The notes under the pieces were generated by a model that saw only the letters and a program-made list of their open reading frames with translations, was not told the origin of the DNA and made no database searches. 64,000 bases of DNA from Curvibacter gracilis ATCC BAA-807. GTDB lineage: Bacteria; Pseudomonadota; Gammaproteobacteria; Burkholderiales; Burkholderiaceae_C. Shown here one piece after another: positions 10,215 through 19,631 of this stretch. The stretch lies in assembly GCF_000518645.1 (NCBI RefSeq), contig NZ_JADZ01000005.1, positions 273,694 to 337,693 on the forward strand, written 5' to 3'. Position numbers and translations under genes: made by a program. Numbering within the stretch: the stretch's first letter is position 1; every line of letters starts with the position of its first letter.

Positions 10215-10640
10215 ATGACCCCGATCACCCTGTGGTGGATTCTGGCCGGTGCGGCCATCGTGGCCGAACTGTTGACCGGCACGCTCTACCTGTTGCTGCT
10301 GGCCGCCGGCCTGGCCACTGGGGCCCTGGCAGCCCTGCTGGGCGCCAGCACCACCGGCCAGCTGCTGCTGGCCTCGGCCGTGGCAGGCGCGCTGATGCTC
10401 GCCTGGCACCTGTGGCGCCGCCAGCACCCCAAGGACCGCCCCGCCAGTCAGAACCCCGACGTGAACCTCGACCTGGGCCAGACCGTGCAGGTGGCGCAGT
10501 GGCAGGCCGATGGCAGCGCCACCGCCCATTACCGCGGCGCACAATGGGCCGTGCAGTTGCAGGCCGGGCAAAGCGCCCGCCCCGGGCCGCAGCGCATCGT
10601 CGAGGTGCTGGGCAGCCGCCTGATCGTTGCCCCCGTCTGA
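10215..10640 (+). CDS. NfeD-like membrane protein
   Basis: Short NfeD-family protein: hydrophobic helices over about residues 5-65 (TLWWILAGAAIVAELLTG and two more) then a soluble C-terminal OB-like domain ending GSRLIVAPV. NfeD proteins pair with SPFH/stomatin proteins in membrane microdomains, and an SPFH gene follows 56 bp downstream. I chose the ATG at 10215, preceded by GGGAGAAG; an upstream in-frame ATG at 10191 gives a few more residues. Confidence 0.85.
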   Translation: MTPITLWWILAGAAIVAELLTGTLYLLLLAAGLATGALAALLGASTTGQLLLASAVAGALMLAWHLWRRQHPKDRPASQNPDVNLDLGQTVQVAQWQADGSATAHYRGAQWAVQLQAGQSARPGPQRIVEVLGSRLIVAPV

Positions 10641-10696
10641 GGCGTCAACGCCACCCTGCTCTTCCAGCATCGCCTTCCACCACCCCAGGGAACCCC

Positions 10697-11608
10697 ATGG
10701 AATTCGCCCTCGTCGTCGCCGTCATCATGGTCATCTTCATTGCCCGCTCGATCAAGATCGTGCCCCAGCAACATGCCTGGGTGGTCGAACGCCTGGGGCG
10801 CTACCACAGCACCCTCACACCCGGCCCCAAGCTGCTGATCCCCTTCGTGGACAACGTGGCCTACCGCCACAGCCTGAAAGAGATCCCGCTCGATGTGCCC
10901 AGCCAGATATGCATCACCCGCGACAACACCCAGCTGCAGGTGGACGGCATCCTGTACTTCCAGGTCACCGATCCGATGCGGGCCAGCTATGGCTCGTCCA
11001 ACTACATCATGGCGGTCACGCAACTGGCCCAGACCTCGCTGCGCAGCGTGATCGGCAAGCTGGAGCTGGACAAGACCTTCGAGGAGCGCGACATCATCAA
11101 CGCCCAGGTGGTGGCCGCCATCGACGAGGCGGCCCTGAACTGGGGCGTGAAGGTGCTGCGCTACGAGATCAAGGACCTGACCCCGCCCAAGGAGATCCTG
11201 CATGCCATGCAGGCCCAGATCACGGCCGAACGCGAAAAGCGGGCCTTGATTGCCGCCTCGGAAGGCCGCCGGCAAGAGCAGATCAACATCGCCACCGGCG
11301 AGCGCGAGGCCTTCATCGCGCGCTCGGAGGGCGAAAAACAGGCTGCCATCAACAAGGCCCAGGGCGAGGCCGCCTCCATCACGGCGGTGGCCGACGCCAC
11401 GGCCCAGGCCATCGAACGCATCGCCACCGCGATCCGCCAGCCCGGGGGCGAACAGGCCGTGCAGCTGAAGGTGGCCGAGCGGGCCGTGGATGCCTACAGC
11501 CGCGTGGCCACCGACGCCACCACCACCCTGATCGTGCCCAGCCACATGGGCGAGCTGGCCAGCCTGATCGGCTCGGCCATGGCCCTGGTCAAACAGAACA
11601 AGGGCTGA
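10697..11608 (+). CDS. SPFH/band 7 protein, stomatin-like (QmcA type)
   Basis: Membrane-anchored SPFH protein of 303 residues. One N-terminal helix (FALVVAVIMVIFIAR) is followed by the band-7 core (QQHAWVVERLGRY, LIPFVDNVAYRHSLKE, TRDNTQLQVDGILYFQV) and a long charged helix rich in Ala/Glu/Arg that forms the oligomerisation coiled coil. It likely scaffolds membrane protein complexes together with the NfeD-like partner encoded just upstream. ATG follows AGGGAACCCC. Confidence 0.92.
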   Translation: MEFALVVAVIMVIFIARSIKIVPQQHAWVVERLGRYHSTLTPGPKLLIPFVDNVAYRHSLKEIPLDVPSQICITRDNTQLQVDGILYFQVTDPMRASYGSSNYIMAVTQLAQTSLRSVIGKLELDKTFEERDIINAQVVAAIDEAALNWGVKVLRYEIKDLTPPKEILHAMQAQITAEREKRALIAASEGRRQEQINIATGEREAFIARSEGEKQAAINKAQGEAASITAVADATAQAIERIATAIRQPGGEQAVQLKVAERAVDAYSRVATDATTTLIVPSHMGELASLIGSAMALVKQNKG

Positions 11609-11757
11609 GCGCCTCCAGATTGGGCTGGCCGCGTGTGGACGGCTGCGGCGGGTTTTCCCCGCCGTCACTGAACAAACCTGTGGACAAGCCGTGCCCTTTG
11701 GCTTAAAAGCACACGCAAGTGATTGATTTGATTGAACTTGGCTTGCACTGCCTGTTT

Positions 11758-12285
11758 TCAAGGCAGTGGTGTGACAGCCACCGGTTCTTGCCGCCCTCGG
11801 GCCTTGAACGAGAGCCAGAACAGCACGACGGCCACGGCGGAGAAGGTCCAGTAGTCGGTCGGGGCCCACCACCACCAGTGCTTTTGCCAGGGCACGTTCT
11901 GCGGATCGAAGCGGGCCAGCCCGAAGTCGGGGTTGAGCACGAACCACAGAAAATCTTCCATCACCCAGAACTGCATGATGCAGGCCAGTGCCCGGGCCTG
12001 CAGGCGCCACGACCAGGTCTGGAAGAAGGCCAGCGGAAAGTGGAACATCAGCACCATGAAGGAGAAGATCCAGGCGTGGTAGCCCGTCATGGCCCGCCCG
12101 CCCCAGAAGATGTCGAGCAGCCAGTGCTGTTCGATGCGCCAGGTGGGCAAGGCCGCCGCCCAGCCCGCGCCGCCTTCGATCTGGATCTCGACCTGGGCAA
12201 AGAAGAAGGCCAGCACGGCCACCCAGGCCACGGTGAGCAGGGGGCGCTCGGCGCTGGGGCCTGTTGGCACGGCAGGGGCCCTCAT
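11758..12285 (-). CDS. Conserved integral membrane protein, unknown
   Basis: 175 residues with about four predicted membrane helices (LTVAWVAVLAFFFA, WIFSFMVLMFHFPLAFF, ALACIMQFWVMEDFLWFVL, WTFSAVAVVLFWLSF) and very rich in Trp. I do not recognise a family. Its ATG overlaps the stop of the upstream glycosyltransferase gene by 4 bp, so the two are probably co-translated and may act together on lipids. An 8-bp inverted repeat (11746-11768) overlaps its stop codon but lacks a T-run. Confidence 0.75.
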   Translation of the reverse strand: MRAPAVPTGPSAERPLLTVAWVAVLAFFFAQVEIQIEGGAGWAAALPTWRIEQHWLLDIFWGGRAMTGYHAWIFSFMVLMFHFPLAFFQTWSWRLQARALACIMQFWVMEDFLWFVLNPDFGLARFDPQNVPWQKHWWWWAPTDYWTFSAVAVVLFWLSFKARGRQEPVAVTPLP

Positions 12286-13403
12286 GCCAGCACCCTGGCC
12301 AGCACCCGCTGCGCGGCATCGGGCCGGCCCAGCGCGCGGCTGCGCTCGCGCATGGCGGCCAACAGCGCCGGCTGATCGAGCAGACGCCGCACCCGGTACT
12401 CCAGCGTCACCCCGTCAAAGGCCTTGAGTGCCACCCCCTGCTCCAGCAGGTAGTCGGCATTGCGCTCCTCCTGACCCGGGATGGGCGAGTTGACGATCAT
12501 CGGCAGGCCCATGGCCATGCATTCGGAGGTGGTCAGACCACCGGGTTTGGTGATCACCAGATCGGCACAGGCCATCAAACGCTCCACGAAACCCGTGAAC
12601 CCTTGCGGAAACAGCCGCCCCGGGTGCTCCAGGGCCAAGGCCTGCAGGCTGGCCAGGGCCTGTTGGTTGCGACCGGCCAGCACCAGCAACTGAAAGCGTT
12701 GCTCCAGGCGCATCAGGCGCTGGGCAATCGTCTCCAGGCTGCCCACCCCGGCCCCGCCGCCCATCAGCAGCACCGTGGACTGGGCCGGGTCCAGGCCGTA
12801 CTCGGCCGCACAGACCGAGCGGCTCAAGGCCTGACCGAAGGCCGGCATGATGGGGATGCCCGTGACCTCGATGTTGCGCGCCTCAATGCCCTGGGCCTGC
12901 ATGCGAAAAGCCACCTCGTCGTTGGCGGCAAAGTAGCCCGCCATGCCCTGGTGCACCCACAGGCGGTGCAGGTCGAAGTCGGTCACCTGCACCCACACCG
13001 GGCACGACAGCTCGCCCAGGTGGATCTGGCGCGCCAGCATCTCGGCCGGCAGAAAATGGGTGCAGATGATGGCATCGGGCTGCAGGGCCCGGATCTGGCG
13101 GCGCAAGGCCCGCGCGTTCATGCGCTCCAGGGCGCGGCGCAGGCGCTCCAGCGAGCTGTCGGCCTTGGCCTCATGGGTGTGGTTGTACAGATAGCCCCAG
13201 AGCGTGGGCGCCTTGTCGACCAGCTTGACATAGAAGTCGGTGTAGACCTTGCGAAAGCCGGCCGTCACGAAGTCCATCGCATCCAGGTGCACCACCTCGG
13301 CCACCTCGGGGTGCTGCAGGGCACAGGCCCGGATCGCCTCGGCGGCCCGCACATGGCCCATGCCGGCTGACACGCTCATGATCAACAGTTTCTTGGCAGG
13401 CAT
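12282..13403 (-). CDS. MGDG-synthase-like glycosyltransferase
   Basis: Family GT28-type glycosyltransferase related to monogalactosyldiacylglycerol synthases and MurG. The N-terminal MGDG-synthase domain has SAGMGHVRAAEAI and the C-terminal GT-B donor site has LLMGGGAGVGS and KPGGLTTSECMAMGLPMIV with IPGQEERNADYL. Expected to transfer a sugar from a nucleotide donor to a diacylglycerol-type membrane lipid. 373 residues, full length. Operon partner: the membrane protein gene that overlaps its 3' end. Confidence 0.85.
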   Translation of the reverse strand: MPAKKLLIMSVSAGMGHVRAAEAIRACALQHPEVAEVVHLDAMDFVTAGFRKVYTDFYVKLVDKAPTLWGYLYNHTHEAKADSSLERLRRALERMNARALRRQIRALQPDAIICTHFLPAEMLARQIHLGELSCPVWVQVTDFDLHRLWVHQGMAGYFAANDEVAFRMQAQGIEARNIEVTGIPIMPAFGQALSRSVCAAEYGLDPAQSTVLLMGGGAGVGSLETIAQRLMRLEQRFQLLVLAGRNQQALASLQALALEHPGRLFPQGFTGFVERLMACADLVITKPGGLTTSECMAMGLPMIVNSPIPGQEERNADYLLEQGVALKAFDGVTLEYRVRRLLDQPALLAAMRERSRALGRPDAAQRVLARVLA

Positions 13404-13535
13404 GGTTGGCCAGAGTTCAGGAGGGGGCTCAGGGCAGGTGGACGAATCGGTCGATCCTGAAGCCTAGAGCCGCCACATGACAACAGCATTTCTCCTTGCG
13501 TCTGCCCAAAGGCCACAGCAGACAACCGGCCGGGT

Positions 13536-15116
13536 TCAGCCTCTCGCATACCCCAGCGCAGGCCCGGCCCCCTCCAGCCGGAATACGGCCACCAAATCGG
13601 CCAGATGTTCGGCCTGGCGCTTGAGGGCTTCGGTCGCCGCTGCCGCCTGCTCGACCAGGGCGGCGTTCTGCTGCGTCACCGAATCCATCTGGGCGATCGC
13701 CTGGTTGATCTGCTCGATGCCCAGGGTCTGCTCCTGGCTGGCTGAGGCGATGTGGGCCACGATGTCGGCCACCTGGCGCACGCCGGACTCGACCTGGGCC
13801 ATGGTGCTGCCGGCGCCCTCCACCAGGCGATGGCCCTGGTCCACATGGTCGACCGAGGCGGAGATCAGGCCCTTGATCTCCTTGGCTGATTGGGCGCTGC
13901 GCTGAGCCAGCACACGAACCTCGCCAGCCACCACGGCAAAGCCGCGCCCCTGCTCGCCCGCACGGGCCGCCTCGACCGCGGCATTGAGCGCCAGGATGTT
14001 GGTCTGGAAGGCAATGCCGTCGATCACACCGATGATGTCCACGATGCGCCCTGACGAGGCATGGATCTGGCCCATGGTCTGCACCACCTGCCCCACCGCC
14101 TGCCCGCCCGCCGTGGCGCGCTCCGACGTGGCCTGCACCAACTGCTTGGCCTGGCGGGCGTTGTCGGCGTTCTGCCGCACGGTGCTGGTGATTTCTTCCA
14201 TCGAAGCGGCCGTCTGCTCCAGGGCACTGGCCTGCGACTCGGTGCGCCCGGAAAGGTCCAGATTGCCCTGGGCGATTTCGCTTGAGGCGTGCAGCATCGC
14301 GTGGGTGCCCTGACGCACCTGGTTCACGATGTCGCGCAGGCGTTCGTTCATGGTGCCCAGTGCGTTGAGCAACTGCCCGACCTCATCGTTGCGCTCGCTG
14401 CTGATCTGCCTGCGCAGATCGCCTGCGGCCACAAGATGGGCCACCTCGACCGCCTGAGACAAGGGTTGGGTGATGCTGCGCGTGATGAGAACCGCCAGGG
14501 CCGCCGCCAGCAGCACCGCCAGAAATCCCAACACCAACATCTGATTGCGCCCACTGCGGTTGTTGCCTTCGATCAGGACTGCTGTTTCGTCGATGGCCCG
14601 GCGCTGCTGGTCCAGCAAGGTCTGCAGGCTAGCCAGGTAATTGGTGCCGGCTGGTTGGAAATCCTGCTGGAACAGACGCTCGACCTCTTCGGCCTGCCCC
14701 GCCGTCTTGCTGGCCGTGATGGCGTCCCGGGCTTTCACATAGGCCACGCGATGCACCAGCAACTGCTTGAACGCGGCCTGCTCGTCAGCGGTTTCCAGCA
14801 GGCCCTCCAGGTCTTTCTGCTGCTGCGACGAGACCTTGGAGGCGTCCTGGTTCTCCTGGGCAAAGAAAGCGGCCAGGGCGGGATCGGCGCTTTTCACCAC
14901 GGCAGTGGTTCTGCGCACACTGGTGTGGATGGTGCGGTACCAATCAGACACCAGGCGCTCCTTGGCCAGGGGGCGCTCCATCATCTGGTGCGTCTGTGAG
15001 GCGATGTCCTGCAGGCGCCACACCCCCACGATGAGCATGACCACCATCATGAGAATGAGTGCCGCGAAAGCCAGAGCCAAACGGGCTCCAATGCGTAGCC
15101 TCTGAAACACGCTCAT
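13536..15116 (-). CDS. Methyl-accepting chemotaxis protein
   Basis: Transmembrane chemoreceptor, 526 residues. N-terminal helix ([20 protein letters not shown]), a four-helix-bundle periplasmic sensor to about residue 190, second helix ([20 protein letters not shown]), HAMP domain, then the cytoplasmic signalling helices with the conserved hairpin [37 protein letters not shown]. It signals through CheW/CheA. No CheR-tethering pentapeptide at the C-terminus. AAGGA precedes the ATG. The ligand cannot be deduced. Confidence 0.95.
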   Translation of the reverse strand: MSVFQRLRIGARLALAFAALILMMVVMLIVGVWRLQDIASQTHQMMERPLAKERLVSDWYRTIHTSVRRTTAVVKSADPALAAFFAQENQDASKVSSQQQKDLEGLLETADEQAAFKQLLVHRVAYVKARDAITASKTAGQAEEVERLFQQDFQPAGTNYLASLQTLLDQQRRAIDETAVLIEGNNRSGRNQMLVLGFLAVLLAAALAVLITRSITQPLSQAVEVAHLVAAGDLRRQISSERNDEVGQLLNALGTMNERLRDIVNQVRQGTHAMLHASSEIAQGNLDLSGRTESQASALEQTAASMEEITSTVRQNADNARQAKQLVQATSERATAGGQAVGQVVQTMGQIHASSGRIVDIIGVIDGIAFQTNILALNAAVEAARAGEQGRGFAVVAGEVRVLAQRSAQSAKEIKGLISASVDHVDQGHRLVEGAGSTMAQVESGVRQVADIVAHIASASQEQTLGIEQINQAIAQMDSVTQQNAALVEQAAAATEALKRQAEHLADLVAVFRLEGAGPALGYARG

Positions 15117-15270
15117 TTCGGTTCCTTCACAGATGGATCACCAATCGCTGGCCCGGACGCACAACTGGTCACATAAGTGACACTTTGTCCAGTATAGGGT
15201 TAACAAATGACGTCCGAAAGTCGCAAAAAGCGCATGTGAGCCCCCTGATGCCCGCGCATGGCGAGGCATT

Positions 15271-15831
15271 TCAAGGCCCTGGCCCCACGACGGGATAGGG
15301 AGCCGCCCCCTCGGAACCGACCCGCCACTGCCCAATGACCGCCTCGACATCGTCAATGCCCTGGATGGCCTGTTCGATCGCCCGGCCCTGCGCCTCAGAG
15401 CCCACGCAGCCCAGCACGAACACCCAACGGCGCTGACCGAGAACCCAGAGGCTGGTGCCCACAAAACGCTCGTCCTGCTGCGCGAACAAACGCACCCTGA
15501 GAATGATCTCGGCGTCGTACAGATAGGCATTGGGCAGGCGGCAACGGCCCGACCGATAGCAGCTGGTGCCACGCTCCGCGCGCCAGTGCGCCGACTCGCG
15601 GGCCTGGGCCGGGGTCTCCAAGGGCACGGCCGGCGCAGGGCAGCCTGCGATCCCCTCGCTGATCTGTAAAAAAGGGTCGTCGGCGTGCCGGGTCTGCTGC
15701 GCGTCCACAGGCCCAAGCCCAAGCCCAAGCATGCCGGCCAGGCACAGCAAGCCCCCTAGGCGTCGCCCCTTTGCGTTGAACACCGCCCGGCGCGAAGCCA
15801 ACCCCACCTGCGCCATCAGAGTCCCCCCCAT
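15271..15831 (-). CDS. Exported BON-domain-like protein
   Basis: 186 residues: basic start, a hydrophobic stretch (LGGLLCLAGMLGLGLGPVDAQ) that reads as a signal peptide, a Cys-containing middle (GIAGCPAP, GTSCYRSGRCRLPNAYLYD) and a C-terminal segment VFVLGCVGSEAQGRAIEQAIQGIDDVEAV that resembles a BON domain. Probably periplasmic. Four or more cysteines could form disulfides. The start is either this ATG or the ATG at 15816. Function unknown. Confidence 0.7.
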   Translation of the reverse strand: MGGTLMAQVGLASRRAVFNAKGRRLGGLLCLAGMLGLGLGPVDAQQTRHADDPFLQISEGIAGCPAPAVPLETPAQARESAHWRAERGTSCYRSGRCRLPNAYLYDAEIILRVRLFAQQDERFVGTSLWVLGQRRWVFVLGCVGSEAQGRAIEQAIQGIDDVEAVIGQWRVGSEGAAPYPVVGPGP

Positions 15832-15976
15832 GTCTTTTCCTTCTCGGTCAACACGCTTGGCCTGGCCCTTGGAGCGCCCACCAGGACGCCAGCGGGCGGG
15901 CCGTGGCTGCGCAAGGCCCTCTTCGATCGGGGTGCATCAACCTGGGATGCCTGAGCGACGTCAGCCCCACTTGTGT

Positions 15977-16005
15977 TTGTCAATATTGAACAATGATTCA
16001 ATAAC
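15977..16005 (+). promoter_or_regulatory. Candidate promoter with operator-like inverted repeat
   Basis: TTGTCA (15977-15982), a 17-bp spacer and the weak AATAAC (16000-16005) could be a sigma-70 promoter for the carbonic anhydrase gene. An inverted repeat ATTGAA-N6-TTCAAT (15985-16002) lies inside the spacer and -10, where a repressor could bind. The local sequence is far more AT-rich than its surroundings. Confidence 0.4.
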
Positions 16006-16071
16006 ATCTACTTACAATCAGAAAGCCCATCTTTGCACCGCAGACACCAGTCTGCCCATCAGGAGCCTCGC

Positions 16072-16827
16072 ATGATCCGTCGCCCGTCCCTCAAGACCCT
16101 GTCCGCCAGCCTGCTGGCCCTCGCAGCCTTCGCGGCACACGCCTCCGATGCAGCACCCCACTGGGGCTACGCGGGTCATCATGGCGCCGCGCATTGGGCG
16201 GAGATGGACCCGGCATTTGAAACCTGTGCCAAGGGTTCGCGCCAGAGCCCCATCGACATCAGCAGCACGGTCAAGGAAGCCTTGCCGGCGCTCGAATTCC
16301 AGTACGGCAGCGCGGCACCAACCCTGGTGAACAACGGTCACACGGTGCAAGTGAACGTGCCCGCCGGCAGCAAGCTGACCGTGGGCGATAAGAGCTATGA
16401 ATTGCTGCAATTCCATTTCCACACCCCCAGCGAAGAGACCTTGAAGGGGCGCCACACCGCGATGGTGGCCCACTTCGTGCACAAAAGCACGGCGGGCGAG
16501 CTGGGTGTGGTGGGTGTGCTGATCCAGCCCGGCGTGCCCAACAAGGCTTTCGAGCCGGTGTTTGCCCACCTGCCGCGCCCGGGCGAGAAGATCACCGTCG
16601 AAGCGCTGGAAATCAAGCTGGCGGACATGCTGCCCGCCAACCTGGGCTACTACGCCTTTGAAGGCTCGCTGACGACCCCGCCTTGCTCTGAAGGGGTCAA
16701 CTGGATGGTGCTCAAACAACCCATCACCTTGGCACCGGCTCAGATCAAGGCCTTCCGCCGTCTGTTCCCGGCCAATGCCCGGCCCGTGCAGCCCCTGCAG
16801 GGTCGGGTGGTGCGCGAAAGCCTCTGA
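16072..16827 (+). CDS. Periplasmic alpha-carbonic anhydrase
   Basis: Zinc enzyme that interconverts CO2 and bicarbonate. The N-terminal signal peptide ends near AAFAAHAS, so it is periplasmic. The alpha-class zinc ligands are visible: H115 and H117 in LLQFHFHTPSEE and H134 in VAHFVHKS; SLTTPPC near the C-terminus is the conserved substrate-pocket loop. 251 residues, normal for a bacterial alpha-CA. AGGAG six bases before the ATG fixes the start. It supports carbon or pH balance at the cell envelope. Confidence 0.95.
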   Translation: MIRRPSLKTLSASLLALAAFAAHASDAAPHWGYAGHHGAAHWAEMDPAFETCAKGSRQSPIDISSTVKEALPALEFQYGSAAPTLVNNGHTVQVNVPAGSKLTVGDKSYELLQFHFHTPSEETLKGRHTAMVAHFVHKSTAGELGVVGVLIQPGVPNKAFEPVFAHLPRPGEKITVEALEIKLADMLPANLGYYAFEGSLTTPPCSEGVNWMVLKQPITLAPAQIKAFRRLFPANARPVQPLQGRVVRESL

Positions 16828-17006
16828 ACCACGGTCCCCACCCACGAGGCGACGGCATGGGGGGGCAGATCCCTCCTGGCCTGACACCTCGCATGGCGCC
16901 ATGAACTGAGCGCAATCCGGTACAAGACGCCGGGCCCCGTGGCACCTATTCTTGCCTCGGGCCCGCCGCACGTTGCGGGGGCCAGACCGGAACCCCAAGA
17001 CACCCG

Positions 17007-17309
17007 ATGCCTACAACAGACCTGCGCCAGCTTGCGGCCGCGCACCCGCAAGCTTGGCGCTCCCACATCGTCGCGCGGCTGGGCCACAGCCAGCTCAAGG
17101 TGCTGCGCATGGACGGCCAGCCCGCCGAAGAAGAGACCCACCCCTACGACGAAGCCTTTGTGGTGCTGGCAGGCGAGCTCCGGTTGGTGGTTGCAGGGCA
17201 GGCCCTGCATGTGCAGGCCGGCGAGCTGTACACGGTGGCTGCCGGCATTCCCCATGCGGTGGCCGAAGGCAGCTGGGGCACCCTGCTCATCGTCGACACG
17301 CCTGCCTGA
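17007..17309 (+). CDS. Small cupin-fold protein
   Basis: 100 residues forming a single cupin barrel. HPYDEAFVVLAGELRLVVAGQ corresponds to cupin motif 1 and GIPHAVAEG to motif 2; with the His, Glu and second-motif His it may bind a metal. The substrate is unknown; such proteins are often sugar- or small-molecule-binding regulators. It is convergent with the serine hydrolase gene 34 bp downstream. Confidence 0.8.
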   Translation: MPTTDLRQLAAAHPQAWRSHIVARLGHSQLKVLRMDGQPAEEETHPYDEAFVVLAGELRLVVAGQALHVQAGELYTVAAGIPHAVAEGSWGTLLIVDTPA

Positions 17310-17343
17310 GCCCCTCTGGTGGCAGCGATGCCCCTCAAAGAAC

Positions 17344-18552
17344 TCAGGACAAGGCCTGCACCAATGCATCGACCAGAGCGGCAGTTTCTGCCACGCAGGC
17401 CTGGGCGATCGGCTCGGGCCAGGCGCTTTGCAGCACCAGCACCGTGCGCGAGGCCGGGTGGATGTGGATCTGTTGGCCAAAAATACCCAGTGCCGCAAAC
17501 AGCCCGGCACCGCGCTGACCGGGCGCGGGGGGCGGATCGCCAAAGGTCCACCATTGGTAGCCATAGCCCCGGGGGGCATAGCGGGGGATCTGCCCGGGGC
17601 GCAGGTGGGGGTGGCTGAGCACGTCGGTCGAGTCGCTCACCCAATCCGGCGGCAGGACATGTTGACCGTCGATCACGCCCTGGTTCAGCACGAACTGCCC
17701 AAAGCGCCCGACGTCGCGCAATGTGGCATTCAGACCGCTGCCGGCGAACTCCAGCCCCTCTGGCGCATCGAGTTGCCACAGCGCGTCGCACTCCATGCCC
17801 AGTGGGGCCCACAGCCTGTCCGACAGATAGTCGCTGAGCGGGCGACCCACGGCGGCGGCCAGAATCTCGCCCACCAGGTAGGTTTCACCGGTGCTGTAGT
17901 TGAAGCGCGTGCCGGGTTCGGCCACCCGCGGCAGAGCGGCCATGAACTCCAGCACCCGTCCCTTCTGGCCGGCCGCCTGGGCGGCCAGCATGCGCCGGCG
18001 CTCGGATTGGGGGTCGAGGTAATCCTCGTTCCAGCCCACACCGGAGCTCATCTGCAGCACCTGGCGGATGTTGACCTGCTCGTAGGCCGAGCCCAGGAGC
18101 TTGGGCACAAGGTCGGTCACGGGCTGGTCCAGGCTCTGGATCAGGCCCTCGTGCAGGGCCATGCCCAGCAACACCGAAGAGACCGACTTGGCCACAGAAA
18201 ACGAGGGCCATCGGCTTTGCGCATCGCGGCCCGCGGCATAGCGCTCCAGCCGCACCCGCCCATCCTGCAGCAGCAACAGACCGGTGCAGCGGTTGCGCTG
18301 CATGAACGCCTCTATGCCCCGGGTCTGCCCCTCATGGCGGTAGTGGAGCGACAAGGCAGGCCCCTGTGGCAGCGGCCGCACCTCGGGGCCACGGCGGACG
18401 CGGCGGGTGGGGTAGACGCGCTCCATCTGCCGGTAGCTGTTGAGCTGGACGTCTTCGGACCAGGTCATCATCTCTTCAAAACGGCCTATCGAGGGTGCTG
18501 CACCGGGCTCGTCAGAACCCCGGAGCCCGCAATCATCAGAAACAGTGCGCAT
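17344..18552 (-). CDS. Serine hydrolase, class C beta-lactamase family
   Basis: Penicillin-binding-protein/beta-lactamase-related hydrolase with SVAKS as the catalytic S-x-x-K motif and a YST segment as the second motif. No signal peptide is seen, so it is likely a cytoplasmic esterase or peptidase rather than a drug-resistance enzyme. 402 residues from this ATG; an ATG pair near MMTWSEDV (about 80 bp in) is an alternative start. It diverges from a LysR regulator, the usual layout for a LysR-controlled target. Confidence 0.8.
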   Translation of the reverse strand: MRTVSDDCGLRGSDEPGAAPSIGRFEEMMTWSEDVQLNSYRQMERVYPTRRVRRGPEVRPLPQGPALSLHYRHEGQTRGIEAFMQRNRCTGLLLLQDGRVRLERYAAGRDAQSRWPSFSVAKSVSSVLLGMALHEGLIQSLDQPVTDLVPKLLGSAYEQVNIRQVLQMSSGVGWNEDYLDPQSERRRMLAAQAAGQKGRVLEFMAALPRVAEPGTRFNYSTGETYLVGEILAAAVGRPLSDYLSDRLWAPLGMECDALWQLDAPEGLEFAGSGLNATLRDVGRFGQFVLNQGVIDGQHVLPPDWVSDSTDVLSHPHLRPGQIPRYAPRGYGYQWWTFGDPPPAPGQRGAGLFAALGIFGQQIHIHPASRTVLVLQSAWPEPIAQACVAETAALVDALVQALS

Positions 18553-18587
18553 GGGTGTCGTCTCAAGCAGCAGATGAAGAAGGCCCG

Positions 18588-18631
18588 ATCATCCATCGGT
18601 GAATTCGATGATTCAAGCGCAAAATAATCAT
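18588..18631. promoter_or_regulatory. LysR-type operator candidates
   Basis: Two overlapping inverted repeats in an AT-rich divergent intergenic region: ATCATC-N13-GATGAT (18588-18612) and ATGATT-N12-AATCAT (18608-18631). This is where a LysR protein would bind to control itself and the serine hydrolase. The sites contain T-N11-A-like spacing. Confidence 0.45.
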
Positions 18632-18669
18632 CCAATTTTTGCAAAATCCTCATAAAAGGACCTTTGAGC

Positions 18670-19572
18670 ATGGAAAGCCGCAAGCTGCAGCACTTTCTGG
18701 CGGTGTGCGAGCAGGGCTCGATGCAGCGGGCGGCCGAGCATTGCCACCTGACCCAGTCGGCCCTGAGCCGCAGCCTGGCCGCGCTGGCCCAGGAATTGGG
18801 CGTGCCCTTGTTCGATGGCGGCAAACGCCGCCTGCAACCCAGCCGCTTCGGCCTGGCCCTGCTGTCCAGAGCCCAACGCCTGTTGGATGAGGAGCGTGAA
18901 CTCAAGCGCGAGCTGGCCCTGATGAATGCCGGGCAGGCTGGCGACTGCGCCATCGGCTTCAGCCCGACCCCGGCCGAGCTGGGCATGGCCCACTGCCTGG
19001 CCTGGCTGGCCGAGCAGGCACCGCAGGTGCGCGCCCGCATGGCCGTCGGCAGAACCGACGCCTTGCTCGAAGACCTGCGCCGGCATGTGCTGGACCTGGC
19101 GGTGGTGGACGCCAGCGCCATCCGCGACACCGATGGCCTCAGCATGGAGTTGTTGCCTCCGCTGGAGGGGGGCTTCGTGTGCCGCGCCCAGCATCCGCTG
19201 AGCGCCCTGCCCCAGCCCAGCCTGGCTGACCTGCGCCCTTATGCCGTGGCCTGCTCTCCTTTGAGCGAGGCGTTTGAACGCGAGATCAGCCAATCCCTCG
19301 GCAAATTGCAGCCCAGCGGCCACTGGCCGAGCTTGCAGGCCGACAACTACCAGTCGCTCAAAAGTGCCACCCTGGTCTCCGACATGGTGCTGCTGGTGGC
19401 CCATGCGGTGGTGCGGGCCGAGCTGGACGACGGGCGGCTGATCGCCCTGCCCCGCCACGCGCTGCCCACCCCCGTTGGCCGCTATGCCTTGGTGCGCACC
19501 ACGCACCGGGTTCAACTGCCGGTGATGGCGCCGTTGTGTGACGTGCTGCGCCAGCGACTGGCCCAGGCCTGA
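18670..19572 (+). CDS. LysR-family transcriptional regulator
   Basis: 300 residues with the N-terminal winged helix (LQHFLAVCEQGSMQRAAEHCHLTQSALSRSLAALAQELG) and a C-terminal periplasmic-binding-protein-like effector domain. Probably controls the divergent serine hydrolase gene. The ATG at 18670 follows AAAGGACC; a TTG six bases earlier is unlikely. The effector is unknown. Confidence 0.9.
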   Translation: MESRKLQHFLAVCEQGSMQRAAEHCHLTQSALSRSLAALAQELGVPLFDGGKRRLQPSRFGLALLSRAQRLLDEERELKRELALMNAGQAGDCAIGFSPTPAELGMAHCLAWLAEQAPQVRARMAVGRTDALLEDLRRHVLDLAVVDASAIRDTDGLSMELLPPLEGGFVCRAQHPLSALPQPSLADLRPYAVACSPLSEAFEREISQSLGKLQPSGHWPSLQADNYQSLKSATLVSDMVLLVAHAVVRAELDDGRLIALPRHALPTPVGRYALVRTTHRVQLPVMAPLCDVLRQRLAQA

Positions 19573-19631
19573 ACCGAGGACGAAGGCCAGACGCTGGCAG
19601 CCACCTCAGGCGCGGCAACCCAAGCAACCGA

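Noticed and set aside
11746..11768. 8-bp inverted repeat CACTGCCT/AGGCAGTG as terminator
   Set aside because: Lacks a T-run on either strand and overlaps the stop codon of the membrane protein gene.
17344..18552. Antibiotic-resistance beta-lactamase
   Set aside because: It has the S-x-x-K fold motif but no signal peptide and no KTG-type third motif that I can identify; more likely an esterase-type hydrolase.
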